Positions 37,901 through 49,700 of a stretch of 64,000 nt of DNA are shown here, piece after piece (positions within the stretch are counted from its first letter, which is position 1; the number at the start of each line of letters is the position of its first letter). The DNA comes from Vitis vinifera (taxonomy: Eukaryota > Streptophyta > Magnoliopsida > Vitales > Vitaceae). The notes below the pieces were generated by a model. The model worked only from the letters and a program-made list of their open reading frames with translations. It was not told where the DNA came from and did no database searches. A program made the position numbers and the translations under genes. Where the stretch lies: positions 6,835,001-6,899,000 of the forward strand of contig NC_081821.1 in the NCBI RefSeq assembly GCF_030704535.1. Direction: 5' to 3'.

Positions 37901-39215
37901 GATGGTAACCTCCCTAGTAATCTACTTGGCAAAAGAGATATTCCCCAGTTATGTTGGTCAACTGGATGAAGAGAGTGTCACTGGTGTTCAATCCCAGGCT
38001 AGAATAGCATGGCTCCATCTTGTTGACTTGATGATCACTTTTGATAAACGGGTTCAGTCCATGTTAGCACATTCTGGATTGTTGGTTTTCCTTCAAGAAG
38101 ATGGGAATCTGCAGAAGATTTCTTCTTTGTCCGTCTTCTGTGATCGGCCCGACTGGCTTGATTTATGGGCAAAAATAGAGCTTGATGATGTGCTAGATAA
38201 GTTGAAACTTGAGATGGAGGATAGGAAAAATTGGACAATGAAAGTTCAGGGAGCAGTTCTTCTGCCAGGTCCTGAAGATTACAGATCTCCTGCAATTTCT
38301 AGTGTTTTTCTTCAGCGCTTGTCAGCTGTGGTTGATAGGTGTCGAGCATTGCCAAGCGTTTCTTTGAGTTCAAGGTTTGCCAGATTGTCTGGTGCACCCA
38401 TCATACATAAATTTTTGGATTGCATACTTCTAAGGTGCCAAGAAGCTGAAGGCCTGACTGCCCTTACAGATGATGATGCTCTTATCAAAGTTACAAACTC
38501 CATAAATGCTGCTCGTTACTTTGAGTCTGTTTTGAAGGAATGGTGTGAGGATGTCTTCTTTCTTGAGATGGGATTACATGAAGGTGATCAGTTGGGAACG
38601 GTGGTTGGTGTGAATAGTTTTAGTAGACCAATTGAAGGACCTGGGAGCGGTATTTTTGATGACGAAATTGAAAAGCTGGAGAAGTTCAGATTGGAGTGGG
38701 TTGGGAAGTTATCAGTTGTTCTCTCAAGGGGATTTGATGCTCGGTGTCGAGATTACATGAAGAACAGGAAGCAGTGGCAGGAAAAGGTTGAAGAAGGTTG
38801 GATGGTGTCCAAGTCTTTACTGGGGGCTCTGGATTATTTGCAAGGAAAAATGTCAATACTGGAAGGAAGTTTGAATGCAATAGACTTTGTTGGGGTTTGG
38901 AGAAGTTTGGCAGCTCATGTGGATCGATTAATTTTTAGTGGCATTCTTATGAGCAATGTAAAATTTTATGATGGGGGTGTAGAGAGATTTAGATGCGATT
39001 TGGAGGTTCTTTTCGGGGTATTCAGGGCTTGGTGTATGAGGCCTGAAGGCTTCTTTCCCAAAGCGAGTGAGGGCTTGAAGTTGTTGAAGATGGGTGAGGA
39101 CCAACTCCAGGATTATTCAGCAGCAGGGGAGAAATGGATGGTGGAAAATGGGATTAGGCATTTGAGTGTTGCAGAAGCGGAAAAGATTGTAAAGAATAGA
39201 GTATTTACAAGTTGA
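31940..39215 (+). CDS. MAG2: MAG2 (RINT1/TIP20 family) ER vesicle-tethering protein, 800 aa
   Basis: There are four exons: 31940-32225, 32331-32432, 37105-37208 and 37305-39215. All introns are GT-AG (phases 1, 1, 0) and the joined frame is 2403 nt with no internal stop. The start is MEEIQSLPSLSSLSASTVSF. A leucine-rich coiled-coil covers about residues 20-70, LAKEVARVETVRMYAETALK spans exons 2-3, and the C-terminal two thirds form the RINT1/TIP20 domain. Recognisable blocks include HQPLWVIEELVNPISLAFQR, ELLQPLVDEAMLAGYSCREE and FCDRPDWLDLWAKIELDD, and the end is KNRVFTS, close to Arabidopsis MAG2. In Arabidopsis MAG2 joins MIP1, MIP2 and MIP3 on the ER membrane as the plant Dsl1/NRZ-type complex, tethering Golgi-derived vesicles and supporting export of seed storage proteins. 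Length is normal. Intron 2 is unusually long (4672 bp) and repeat-laden. Confidence 0.95.
33483..33646. repeat. 83 bp imperfect tandem duplication in MAG2 intron 2
   Basis: Two copies begin CATGTAGCAA(G/A)(G/A)GATT and end with (A/T)CCTACAAATTTTTTT. They share TTCAATTCC in the middle and have diverged noticeably. Confidence 0.8.
34500..34690 (+). mobile_element. Possible tRNA-derived SINE relic
   Basis: AGGTCGTGAGTTTGAGCCTA at about 34531-34550 resembles a degenerate pol III B-box. It is followed by a unique body with GGGTAAACCC and by the A-rich tail AATATTAAAATAAATAAATA. No convincing A-box is visible upstream, so the copy would be 5'-damaged. This is a weak call. Confidence 0.3.
35088..35445. 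mobile_element. AT-rich MITE in MAG2 intron 2
   Basis: The left end AACAGTTATCAAAGAACAGT, with TTTTTAAGAATAATT following, pairs with the inverted right end GGGTTTGTTTGAAAACTATT, followed by CTTAAAAATGG. The ends and composition resemble the MITEs at 7947-8321 and 11657-12043, suggesting one family. Boundaries are approximate. Confidence 0.45.
36192..36545. repeat. 176 bp tandem duplication in MAG2 intron 2
   Basis: Two head-to-tail copies run from GAGGGGAA(A)GGT.ATTTTGTG to GTCAAAAAAATTAATTC. Both include ACTAGTAAATGTGGTCCCTT and ATTGACACAGAAAATT. They differ at scattered bases and small indels, so the event is fairly old. Confidence 0.92.
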
Positions 39216-41370
39216 ATGCTTTCAGGTTAAGGTCTTTTCCTTTTTCTCAGCATAGGCTCAAGGGGTACAGCAAACAAGAAAAAATAGAGGTTAGTTGAGG
39301 TTTATGTATACAGAGGGAAGATTCTAGTGTTTGTACTAGTTTCCAGATCTCCCAAATTGACCCAATTCTTTATATCATGGCACAACAAATGCTTGGGTTT
39401 TCTTCAAATTAGAATAAGTTTATTCGTTTCTCTCAGGATTCCAGTAAAGACTCTTATCTATATTGTTTTTTCATTCAGTTTGTTGAAATAACAGATAGAG
39501 CTGTTTGGGATGCAACGGAACAAAAATTTAATTAGTGTCATTTCAATGATTTAGAACACTGGAGTGATATGGACATGTGTCTGTGCATGGAGGAGTGAGG
39601 GATGGTATTTGAGGATACTGGAGAGGATCTGAGCTCAGACACTATGCTGAGATTCTAAGTTAGATGCAAAGTTGGTTCCTAACATATCATGCGGGGGTTC
39701 CTCGACTCATTAGCAGCTGATATCTTGAAGTTTCAATGGGTTGAAGTGTGTGTGCGCTTTTTCTTCCCTTTTGTGAGCACGTAGTTTAGTTCATGGTTCA
39801 AAATATCGGTCGAATCTTATCCACCTCGAACCTTTCCGTGCCGAGTCCAATATCTGGTACCATCTTCGACACATACCCAACTAAGAACCAGTTAAACTTA
39901 GTTGCCTCGGTTGAGATTCTGAGTGGACTCGGTTGAAATTACGAGTTCAATCGTTTAAGATCTAAATATTCTCAGATTAAACAAAAAAAAAAAAATCCTT
40001 TCAAATCATAATAAAAGGCAATCAAAACTGATAAATCTCTAATAAATATGAGAGATTCTCTTAAAAATAAAATTTTTTTCAAGACCCATAACCATGAAGG
40101 ATAAGAAGAAGAAAGAAAGCTTCGTGTCGGTGATATAGTTGTGGTGACCGATCGGTGAGAAATATCATATTCTTTCATCAATGATGATCTTTGCATGTTG
40201 GTGTTGCCTCTCCTTGCTTGATCTCTGTAGTGTTGTTTGGTTGTGTACTGCAAAGAGGCTTTTGCCTCTGCAAATCGGGTATCCCGTGATGTGCATAAGT
40301 GATGTTTGGGATTGAGAATTAAAGAAAAGGGTTTAATGTATTGTTTTATATAAAAATGATTTATTATTTAATGTATTTGCATCATTTTACCTTATATGCT
40401 AACAACATTTGGAATTGGGAATTTGAAAATTGTTAATAATTTAAGAAATTATTTCATTTATTATTATGTCAATAGTTTATTATTAAGTTTATTAGTTTCT
40501 TAATTCATTTAATTATATTAAAAATAATTTTTATAATTTTTTGATCTTCTTAAGTATTTTATTTTGCGTATCGCCCTGATATAAATCGAGACACTGATAT
40601 CGATGTGTCTGAGAACCTTCCAAGTCAATGACCGATACCGCGAATTTGAACTCTAGTTTAGTTGGTTAAAATGAACTATTCGTAATTCCTAACAGTAAAA
40701 TTCCAGTCTCGGCCTACCAAGTGGGTACCTCCCTATACTTTTCACCCAGTCTTAAGGCTGTACAAGTTGCCTTGAAATTTCACATGGCTGGGACCTCTAA
40801 TGTTTGAAGGCCTCATTGGCTGGGTCTCCTCGGTCATGTTGCTCACAATGAAAATTGAAACGACAAAACCCCACGGCGAGAAGTGTTTGCACTCCACTAA
40901 ACAATCAGTGACAAAGTGGGGGCAATGGCTTTGTACCCATGTAGGCTGTTCATTGGTACACGATCACAGGTCCATTCTCATCCCTCTTTTGTCCTTCAGT
41001 TTTCTTCATGCTCACGATACCTTCTCAAACTTGACTAATACCACCAAAACTGCTTTTATAAGCCTTGATTTTTGCAAACCCAAGTCTTAAACATTTGTTT
41101 TATGCTCATCTCTTTACGGAACCGTCCTGACCAGCTAATTGCGTTATATTACTTAAGAGGCATCATCATCATAGTTTCATTTTTGGCAAATGGGATAGGA
41201 CAGTAGTCTTGACTCTTGATCGCATGTTTTTTCTATCCAGATAGCCTGTAAAGGAACCAAACTCCGTTCCCTTTGTTTCCTACGGCTGACGCGCAGGATG
41301 GCGGATGGGGGGCAGGGGAGGGAGAAGGGATGAGGGACAGGATGTTGCCCAACTACCACACAAGCATGGA
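39216..41370. other. MAG2 3' flank and repeat-derived DNA
   Basis: After the MAG2 stop, roughly 300-400 bases are probably 3'UTR. Beyond lies a possible transposon with TATCGG-rich ends (39790-40665) and unremarkable DNA. A 96-codon open frame at 40800-41090 (starting MFEGLIGWVS) has no recognisable family and I do not call it a gene. Confidence 0.5.
39790..40665. mobile_element. Possible TIR element with TATCGG-rich ends
   Basis: The left end GGTTCAAAATATCGGTCGAA and the inverted right end GAGTTCAAATTCGCGGTATC, followed by GGTCATTGAC, look like diverged inverted termini. The interior is AT-rich with no coding sequence. Class and exact limits are unknown. Confidence 0.35.
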
Positions 41371-42960
41371 AAGAAATGAGAGGTAGGCCAGGGCTTAGAA
41401 AACATCAGGGAAAAAGGAAAAAAATGGAGGAAAGGCATCAAACTCCGCTAATTACAACTTGCTCTCATATCCTTAATGACGTAAAAGGCGGTTGGACTTC
41501 AAGTGGCCTCAAGGGAGACTGGAAGGCACGAGATCAATCCTGTTATCATGAGTATAACCGCGACAAGGGACACAACACGAAGGAGTGCCCATATGTGTGG
41601 TAGTATATGGAGAGTTTGGTGTAATTTTGGAGACTAGCTAACACAGTATGGGAATGTTGGAAGATGGATGAGAACCAATGACAACCACATAATAACACTG
41701 CTCAGACATTTTAGCGGCTCCCCATTATACATGTGATACTGGGATGAGTTAATGACTTAGCGGAATTTAATTTGCCGACAAAAAAGGAAGCATGTACAGG
41801 AGGATCAAATCAGTTAACCGAATGTACAAAATTGAAGTAGAAAGTTTCATAGGCCCGGCCGATCTGTCTTATTGATGTGCCAATAATATTCGCGTGCAAT
41901 AATTTGCTCCGTCTCTTGCAACCCTGTGAGGATGCTATTATCCTGACCCTACCCATCAATAGCTTTAATATGTACCAAATCCTTATAGATCTTGGAAGTT
42001 CAATCCATCTCCTGTATCTAGTATTCAACTAGTAGATGGGTTTGACGGTAGCTATGCTGAAAATACGAGGCAAACCTCTAGTTGCATCCAATGGCATGAG
42101 CATGTAAAGTTTGGGATAGGTCAAACTCCCTGTTATTACGGCCAGTCACTCCATAGGTTAATTTCTATGTGGTTGAGGATCCTTCCACTTATAATGCAAT
42201 ACTCAATTGGACATGGATCCACCAAATGAAGATTTGACTTCAACTTATCATTAAAAATTAATTTTCTTATGAAAGATGAACAAGTTGATGTATATGGAGA
42301 CCAGACGGCCTCTAGAAAGTGTTACCATATTGCAATATGGGATTTGGGCAAGCAAGAGGATACTAGTGAGGAGCCCAAAACCCCATGAAGAAATAGAAAT
42401 TAAAACAAGCCTTCTCGTAGCTAGCGACCTAAATGCAAGCGAGGATGGTTCCCTTGCATCTAAACCCCTTGTGGTAATCGATCTATTTCCCATGGACGAT
42501 ACTTGCCAAGTACTTTTGGGTTCCTTCTTGTCAAAAGAAGAACAAAGCTTACTAATTGCGATACTCAAATAATGCTAAATGCATTCGCTTGGAAACCTTT
42601 TTGCATGAAAGGAATTGATCCATCCATCAAGAGCCATCATCTCCAAGTAAACCCATCAATTAGACCAATACAGTAGAAAGTACAAAAGCTCACCATTGAA
42701 TGACAAAATAATACATGTGGAAGTAGATAAACTATTATAGGCTGGATCCATGAGGGAGGTCTAATGTCCAAATCGGTTGGTGAATGTAGTTATTGTACCC
42801 AAAAAGAATGAAAAATAGAGAGTATGCGTGAATTCCATTAACCTAAACCAAAAATACCTTGAGGACAATTTCCTTCTGCCCTGAATTGATCAAGTAGTGG
42901 ACGTCAACGTTGGGCATGAGCTCCTAACAGAGGGTCCCACTTCTATTAAGTGGGTCTAAG
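41370..42960 (+). pseudogene. Decayed Ty3/gypsy retrotransposon gag-pol fragment
   Basis: On the plus strand, across several frames with stops and frameshifts, three landmarks occur in the normal order. At about 41541-41590 is a gag zinc-knuckle motif, CYHEYNRDKGHNTKEC. At about 42155-42225 is a protease-end motif resembling F-VV--PS-YNAI (seen as FYVVEDPSTYNAILNW). At about 42770-42935 is the reverse-transcriptase start, VIVPKKNEK, then RVCVNSINLNQK and a PLP-ID-like stretch ending near VGHELL. Sequence similarity stops abruptly after that, so most of pol, integrase and both LTRs are missing. The element cannot be functional. Confidence 0.75.
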
Positions 42961-42984
42961 GCTTAATTAGGCATATAATAGCCT

Positions 42985-43935
42985 TAAATAAGGATAAAAA
43001 TATCGGTAATGACGAAAATATCGGTACTTCGATTTTATAGATATATCGGAGATATATAGATGAATATTTTGACAATAAATATTGGTAGACCAAAAAGTGA
43101 TAAAAAGTCATGGAAATGTAAAAAAAAACTTTTAGATATATCTTTAAAAGTATAATAAACATTTTAAATTTGTATTGTTGAAGAAATTGATATATGTATA
43201 TATGATTTCCGATATTAAATTTAATTATTTCGTGTTGATCGATAAAAAATGTAAATTTTGTAAGTGTACATTCATTATGAAGTTAGAATATGAAAGATTT
43301 GATTTCATTAAATATCAATAATTTGTACATATTACATTATAATGAACCTTTAGTACCAAAATGATGAAGGGTACTTCCCAACCATTGGATCAAGGTCATA
43401 TTTAATCTTGGCTCTTGGATTTGGCAACTAACTATTGGGATTAACTTTAAAAATGTGGCTATGTTTTTGGTCATTAGATCATCTGAGTCCTTTAATAAAC
43501 CAATTTGACCATTCAACCACTTCAATATATATGACCATATTTTTTGCCATTGGATGAGCCAAAAAAGTAGCCTGCCACAAGTTAAAAATCAGCTACAAGC
43601 CTAAAAATCAATCTACCATAAGCCTAAAAATTAGCCTACCACAAGCTTAAAAAACAAGCCAAAAAAACGGTTGTCGCCTTTCACCAGGAACGATCAGCTT
43701 CCGACATAATCAATCGATTTTTCCTCGATAAATCAATGATATATCGTCGATTTTTTGCGCCCATAACACCATTTTCACCCGCTTCCACGATTTATCTCTA
43801 AAATTCGATATATCGATGATAAATTGTTGATTTTTTTTTACCAATTTTCCCAAAATATCTGTTAATCGATTTTTCAATCACTTTTTTCACTTCGGGCGTT
43901 ACCGACACCCAATATTTCGACGATAAATCGTTTAT
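42985..43935. mobile_element. Possible TIR element rich in ATATCG motifs
   Basis: The left edge has AAAAATATCGGTAATGACGA and the right edge, inverted, has AAATATTGGGTGTCGGTAAC. Both halves carry many ATATCG and TCGATAAATC words, giving a long imperfect self-complementary structure. No protein is encoded. It lies directly against the truncated gypsy fragment, perhaps causing the truncation. Confidence 0.35.
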
Positions 43936-44611
43936 TTTATCCAACATTTTTCATCTTTGGTCTTAAACCTCTCCATCTCTTGCTCTGTATACCTTTTTCC
44001 ATATTTTCTTCTCCATCATCAATGGATGTAAGAAGTTTCAATAGATAGAAGAATGCAAGAAAGCCTTTCAACTGGTTAAATAGTACTTGGCAAGCTTCTC
44101 CATATTATTGCAACCAATATTTGGGAAAAATTTATTCTTATACATAATCTTCTTTTAGTTTTTCCAAGGCTTCTTTTCATTCCACAACCGCCATTACAAA
44201 TTTGTTCTCACCCTTGGTCAACTTTTCAATTTCTTATGGGTTAGGCTCAAAGCTTCACTTGCCTTAGTGTTCTCAAAAGGAAGGTATTAAACCTTTTTGC
44301 ACATCTCCTTCCTCCTTATACACATTCTTTGCAAGGAGTTCGAATTTCTTAATCTTTGCCTCCACGTCTTTGCACTTTTGTTAAAGCTTTGTTATTTAGC
44401 CTAACTTTTCTTCTTCTACTTTCAAACTCTTCTTTAGTGTCAAAGTCATCAATTTAACCTATGTTGGTAAAATCAATCAAATTTTAAATATGGTATAAAC
44501 ACTATATGATAAACAACATAGAGCAAAAATATTTTAGAATTGAGAAACAAGCTCAACCCGTTCAATTAAGTCAAGTTAGATTCAACACCTTTGCTGCCAC
44601 CTCGACTTAAG

Positions 44612-46725
44612 TGTTAGAATATTTGAATTACTTCATTCCAAAACTTGGATCATGGGTAGGGATGGCAACGGGGCGGGTTTTTTCGGGTACCCGCCCCGCC
44701 CCGCCCCTAATGGGACGGGGTTGAAATTTAATAAACGGGTTTTTAACGGGTATGATATTTTTTTTTTAAACCCGGGGCGCGTTCGGGGCGGGTTCGGGTA
44801 TTGCCCCATCTCGCCCCGTTTACATATAAAATCAATTTTAAAATTTAATTTAATTTAAAATTTAAAATTAATTTTATTTTACTATTTTTAATATATAGAT
44901 AATAATAAAAAAAATTAATAAAATAAGTTATAAAAAATATAATAATTTTATTATTTATAAATATATTTATTTTAATGTAATTAAAAATTTTCAAAGCAAT
45001 TTTTTTAAATAAAAAATTTTTTTTTAAAAAAAAGAGGCTAAACGGGGCGGGGCGGGGTGGGTTTGGGAATTTCCCATACCCGCCCCGCCCCGCCCCGTTT
45101 AATTTTTTAAACGGGACGAGGATGAGAATTATTTTTAATAAATGGGGTGGGGTTGGGATGGGGGCGACCCGTCCCGAACCCGCCCCGTTGCCATTCCTAA
45201 TCATGGGGTGCATGCTACTACAATCTTGGGGATGCTAGATCTAACATAATGAAAACATAAAAAAACAAAAACTATAGATCTAGGTGCTTTAGAAAATAAT
45301 ACTCATGGTATGAATGTTTCTAGATCAATTACAATTAGTAAATTGGTGTGAATTTCGAAAACTTAGCTATCATTTGTCCGATGGCTCTTTCCTAGACTTT
45401 ACCATGTGAGGATGGTGAAATTTTCTTTATAGGGATGGAAGCTAGGGTTTTTTCTCTCTAGAAGATAAAATGACCAGTGTTACAAGCCCTAACCCTTAAA
45501 AGGGTTTATATAGGATTACTTGCGTACTTAAGTGACTTGACTACATTTTGAGTTTGGATTACTTAGTTTAGCCCACTATATATTAATTAATTAATTAATA
45601 TTATTAGATTTTAATTAATTAATTAAATAATCCAAAAGACCATTCATAAGCTCTTATGCAACCTTGTATATTTTCCAAAATGCTCTTATGCATGCATATG
45701 AATAAAAAATCCAAATATTCTTCAAATAATATATCACAAAGGAATATGAGCTCGACTGAGAACCATTAAGATTCATAAAAAAATACTAGTTCTCTTAAAA
45801 TCTAATTTTGAAGTTGATTCAATATTTCATTATAGAGAGTCAACTATACTCTAGTATCCTCTAATATTAAATCGAGATATGAAACTTTAGTCTGTGATCA
45901 ACTAATAACCACATGCAAGCTCCTTATGAACTAATGTCCATAATTTAATGAGGTAAATACTATCAACCTTTTAAGATTATTTTTATAATATTTGAGTCTT
46001 TGACCCTTCATTATGTGATGAATTGATATGTTTTAGCTCTCTAAGAGTATATGTCAAATTTCATTTAAAGAATTACTATGATCATAGTTTTCATAATCAC
46101 ATGTCCTAAAGATCACCAAAAAGGATGTAGTGTTTCAAACCCATGAGATATCATGGTCTCTATCTTGAGAATACATGTTACCATCTACTTTAATTAATGG
46201 TGATATAATTCATATGGAATATATGACCATATTAGGGTCTCACCTATAAGTCAAAGCCATTGAAAACCTCAACACTAACTTAATATTCTTTCAATGTTGA
46301 AAGTTATGCAATATAGTAGTTTGACAAAGTCATAACTATCTGATGACCAATGTCATAACTCACCATAGGTTTTATCCAATGTATAATTATATCCATTAAT
46401 GCACTCACTATGTGAACCTTATCTTGATGCCTATGACAATTCATTTCTTCAATTAGAAAGTAGTGCGTTATAATATCAAAAGGATGACTTAAAACCATGA
46501 ATTAGATGTGAATAACTTATCTACTTGCAAGGAACTCATGACTTCGATCTTCTGTTCAACTCTTAATACATCAAAGTTATGTACAGTGAAAATGATGCAA
46601 ACCTGAATGCTTAACCATAAATAATAAATGAGTTAGTGAGTGGAAAACCATAGTCATAATATAAATATTAATGAAATTCATTTATTGTTACATTATATTA
46701 TATTTTCAAGGACTTTATTCTAACA
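44612..46725 (-). mobile_element. Probable solo LTR interrupted by a MITE
   Basis: The block starts TGTTAGAATA and ends TATTCTAACA, so it has the TG...CA ends of an LTR with a 10 bp inverted match. Flanking pentamers TTAAG and CCAAG differ only by C/T changes, as an aged target duplication would. No gag or pol lies inside. Removing the nested hAT MITE and its duplication leaves about 1.56 kb. The interior has alternating TTAA tracts near 45585-45640. The orientation is assumed. Confidence 0.4.
44657..45199. mobile_element. 543 bp hAT-type MITE with GC-rich ends
   Basis: The left end TAGGGATGGCAACGGGGCGG and the inverted right end TAGGAATGGCAACGGGGCGG differ by one base. Exact 8 bp copies of ATCATGGG flank the element at 44649-44656 and 45200-45207. 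An 8 bp duplication and a TAGGG-type terminus are diagnostic of the hAT superfamily. Long GC-rich arms (many CCCGCCCCG/CGGGGCGGG words) surround an extremely AT-rich core at about 44825-45035, so the single strand would fold into a hairpin. No transposase is encoded, so the element is non-autonomous. Confidence 0.88.
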
Positions 46726-48300
46726 CCAAGGATGATCCCACCTTCGGAAGTTGTAAGAGATGGAGTGCTATGGGGCAATATAGTAGTGCTTGACCTTGAA
46801 CAACCTTTGGATTTAGAAAGGAAAAAGAGTTTAGGAAATTGAAAGATGATGGTTGTCATCTTTCATTTCTTAGTTCTCATTTTTTTTTCTATATTGTTAC
46901 CAAGGGAGCTTTATCGTCACTATTGTCTCCTAAGTCTTGAATGAAATTTTGAAGGTGTAACATTTCTTCGTGCTAATTGAAGAATGACTTTTCAAGTCAA
47001 TGTCTCTTTTTAGGGGCTTTATGAGGCTCACTTAGTTCTTTTTTCTTTTCACTCTATTGTAAATGTTTTTTCTCTTTTCCTTCAACCCTAACAATGAGTC
47101 TTTTAAGGCAACTCCTTGGAACATTTCAGGGAGGGTAGGAGTCTCTTAGGACAATTCTTAATGACATTCTAAGTACTTTCAAGCGTGACTATATTATTAA
47201 ACATCATTTAGTTGACAAGAATGTTGAAAACTCAAAAAAGCTTACCAAAGCCCATCTCATCAATATAATATATTATTCTTTTTAGTTCCTTAAAAAGAAA
47301 TTTAGCCAAGTGGCAAACGACAAACTTATCTTGGCATGAGTTGTTTTCTCCACATTCCTATTGACCCAAAAATAGCTACATCTCAACTTGCATTCCTTAT
47401 TACAATTTAGATGCCAATTCATTATTTGAAAGAGTTAGTAGTCCATAGGTAGAGGTATTTGTTTTACAACAATTTGAATTGTTAGATAAACAATACTTTG
47501 TAAACTCCTAAATCAAAGTTGTATTTTTAGTTCAACATGACGTATCGCAATGATATTCATTAAACATTTAGGTGATAACAGGATGAGTGAACCTTAAAAA
47601 AAATGATAGAAGTCTTGAACAATAGTAGGAAACGGTAGCCATAAGCCAACATGAAACTATGGAGATCTAATGAATATATCGTTGTTAGTTGATCCACTAA
47701 TGTTGAATAGTTGGATGAATGAAGATGAACTGTATATGGTCACATTAAATGAAATTGCAAAATTATTTCTAAACTTGGGATTGGTTGATAAATTATCTCC
47801 TTTGTCCTCAACTTGCCACCTTTGCTCCCTATCTAAAGTCCTTAACTTGGTACCTTTGGTCTCATCAATCTAAGGCTTTATGGAACCCCTGTGGAGTTTG
47901 AATTGATCTAGTACTCCTCAAGTCATCATTGAGTAAATCTTAAAACATGATAAGAAGGATGATGTGTTGAGATTGAGAATATAAGAACCTTATAGGAAAA
48001 ATCACCTACAAACTACTTGAAAAGAATTAAGAGCATGTTACAACACTAGGAAGAACATGGGGTAGGAACTTAAACTCCCTTATCCTCCTCCATAGAGTTC
48101 AAGATCTTGAACAATTGGGGGAGCAAAAGGAAAGGAAGTTGTATATATATATATATATATATAAAGACAAGATAAAAAAAAATGAAAAAATAAAATAAAA
48201 AATGAAATGGATGAAACCATAAATGATAGTTGATTACTACTAAAAAAAACACATTTAAAATAATAATTCTCATGAATTCCATACTTTTTGAGTAGTAATT
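46726..48300. other. Intergenic DNA without recognised gene
   Basis: Only short open frames occur and none resembles a known protein. A (TA)n run lies at 48142-48163. The sequence texture is similar to degenerate retrotransposon, but I could not find a motif to prove it. Confidence 0.5.
48142..48163. repeat. (TA)n microsatellite
   Basis: About eleven TA units in repeat-derived intergenic DNA. Confidence 0.95.
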
Positions 48301-48379
48301 ATGCCTAACATGCCCAATTAATACATTGTTGCCCTTGCAAGAAATACTAATGATTTTTGTGAAGTTTTGGAGCTATTTC

Positions 48380-49700
48380 AAGGTGAATATTGATGCATTG
48401 AGTGACAAAAGAAAGAAATCAAATGGAAGAGGACAAATAATCTTTTGAGGAAGAAATAATGTAATTAGATTGGGATTTGGAATCAATTGAAGGTAGTTAA
48501 AGTAAAGTCAAAAGATGAAAATAAAGGAAGTAACAAAGAGGAGCTTAAAAACCATATAGTGCAATTTCGCATGATTGTGCGAAATGGACCAGAAGAGGAT
48601 TTGTGCTGCAAGCTAAGGTGAATTTATAATTTGATTTCGCATGAACATGTGAAAATTTCACATAGTCATGAGAAATGGTCCAGGAAGGTATTAAAGCTAT
48701 TGTTACTCCATTAATTTCACACGACCATATGAAATTGGTTTTCTTTATGCGAAATGGTTATTTTACTGATTAACTCCAGATTACTAAATGTGGAAGTTTC
48801 CGAAATACCTCTTAGATGATGCCAAGTGTCCACTTGACCTTGACCTATAAATAGAAACTTGAATTTTTCATTAAATGACTTTTGAGACATTTTTTATTAC
48901 AAAATTTTCTATATTTTCTCTCTTAATAGAATTCTTTATTTTCCTTTATTTTCTCACTAGCCAAACGTGTCTTGTAAGACCAAATCTCCAAGCATGAGTG
49001 GCTAAATCTAGTTTTTCTTGGAGGAAAGAGAATTTAGAGGCAAGATCCATGGTGAATTAGAGAAATGAACTTGAATTGTAAAGGTAATTTGATCCAATTG
49101 ATTGATTACTTGAATTTTGATGATTTTTCTCTTAAAATTATCTTGAATGACTATTACATTACAAATTAGATAAATTCATTAAATTCTTAAAGCTAGATTT
49201 AATGAAATAGAATAGTTGCATTGTATGAATCATTGGAAGATGATTTAAGATGAATTGAATATATAGTTTAAATTGATCTCTTGGATTAAATAACCTAATT
49301 TGAAGAGAAATTAGGTTTAGACTTAAAAAGTTAAATCTAAAATTGGTTTAGATGAAAATTTAGGTTTTCATTCTAACTTGATGAAAAATAGATCTTAACA
49401 TCTATTCACCTTGAAAATTGTTTTCTAAAAATTCCTAACTCCGAGAATTTTATTTCTTATTAATTTTTTTCTATTTCACATTTCATTGTTCTGCTTAATT
49501 AGAAATCACTGTTATTTTGATTTTCCCCATGAATTATCAAAGTTAATTTCACTTGAACACAATAATTTCTTTTCCTCCATTCAAGTCTTAATTGCTAAGA
49601 ATAATTGATCATAGTGAACGACATCTAAAAACTGTTATATTATAATAGTTTATACTAAAACCATTTTTGATTAGGTATAAATTAGTCTAAAATAATGAAT
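48380..49700 (+). repeat. Probable LTR with palindromic TTTCGCA-TGCGAAA motifs and TATA box
   Basis: Three imperfect palindromes of the type ATTTCGCA...TGCGAAAT occur at 48564-48585, near 48638-48690 and near 48715-48755. A TATAAATAG box follows at 48846-48854, then a T-rich leader. This palindromes-then-TATA layout is that of an LTR's U3 region, reading on the plus strand. No partner LTR, primer site or gag was recognised, so it is a fragment or solo LTR with uncertain ends. Confidence 0.4.

Noticed and set aside
40800..41090. 96-codon plus-strand frame between MAG2 and the gypsy relic
   Set aside because: No recognisable family, no splice context and composition like its flanks. It is more likely chance.
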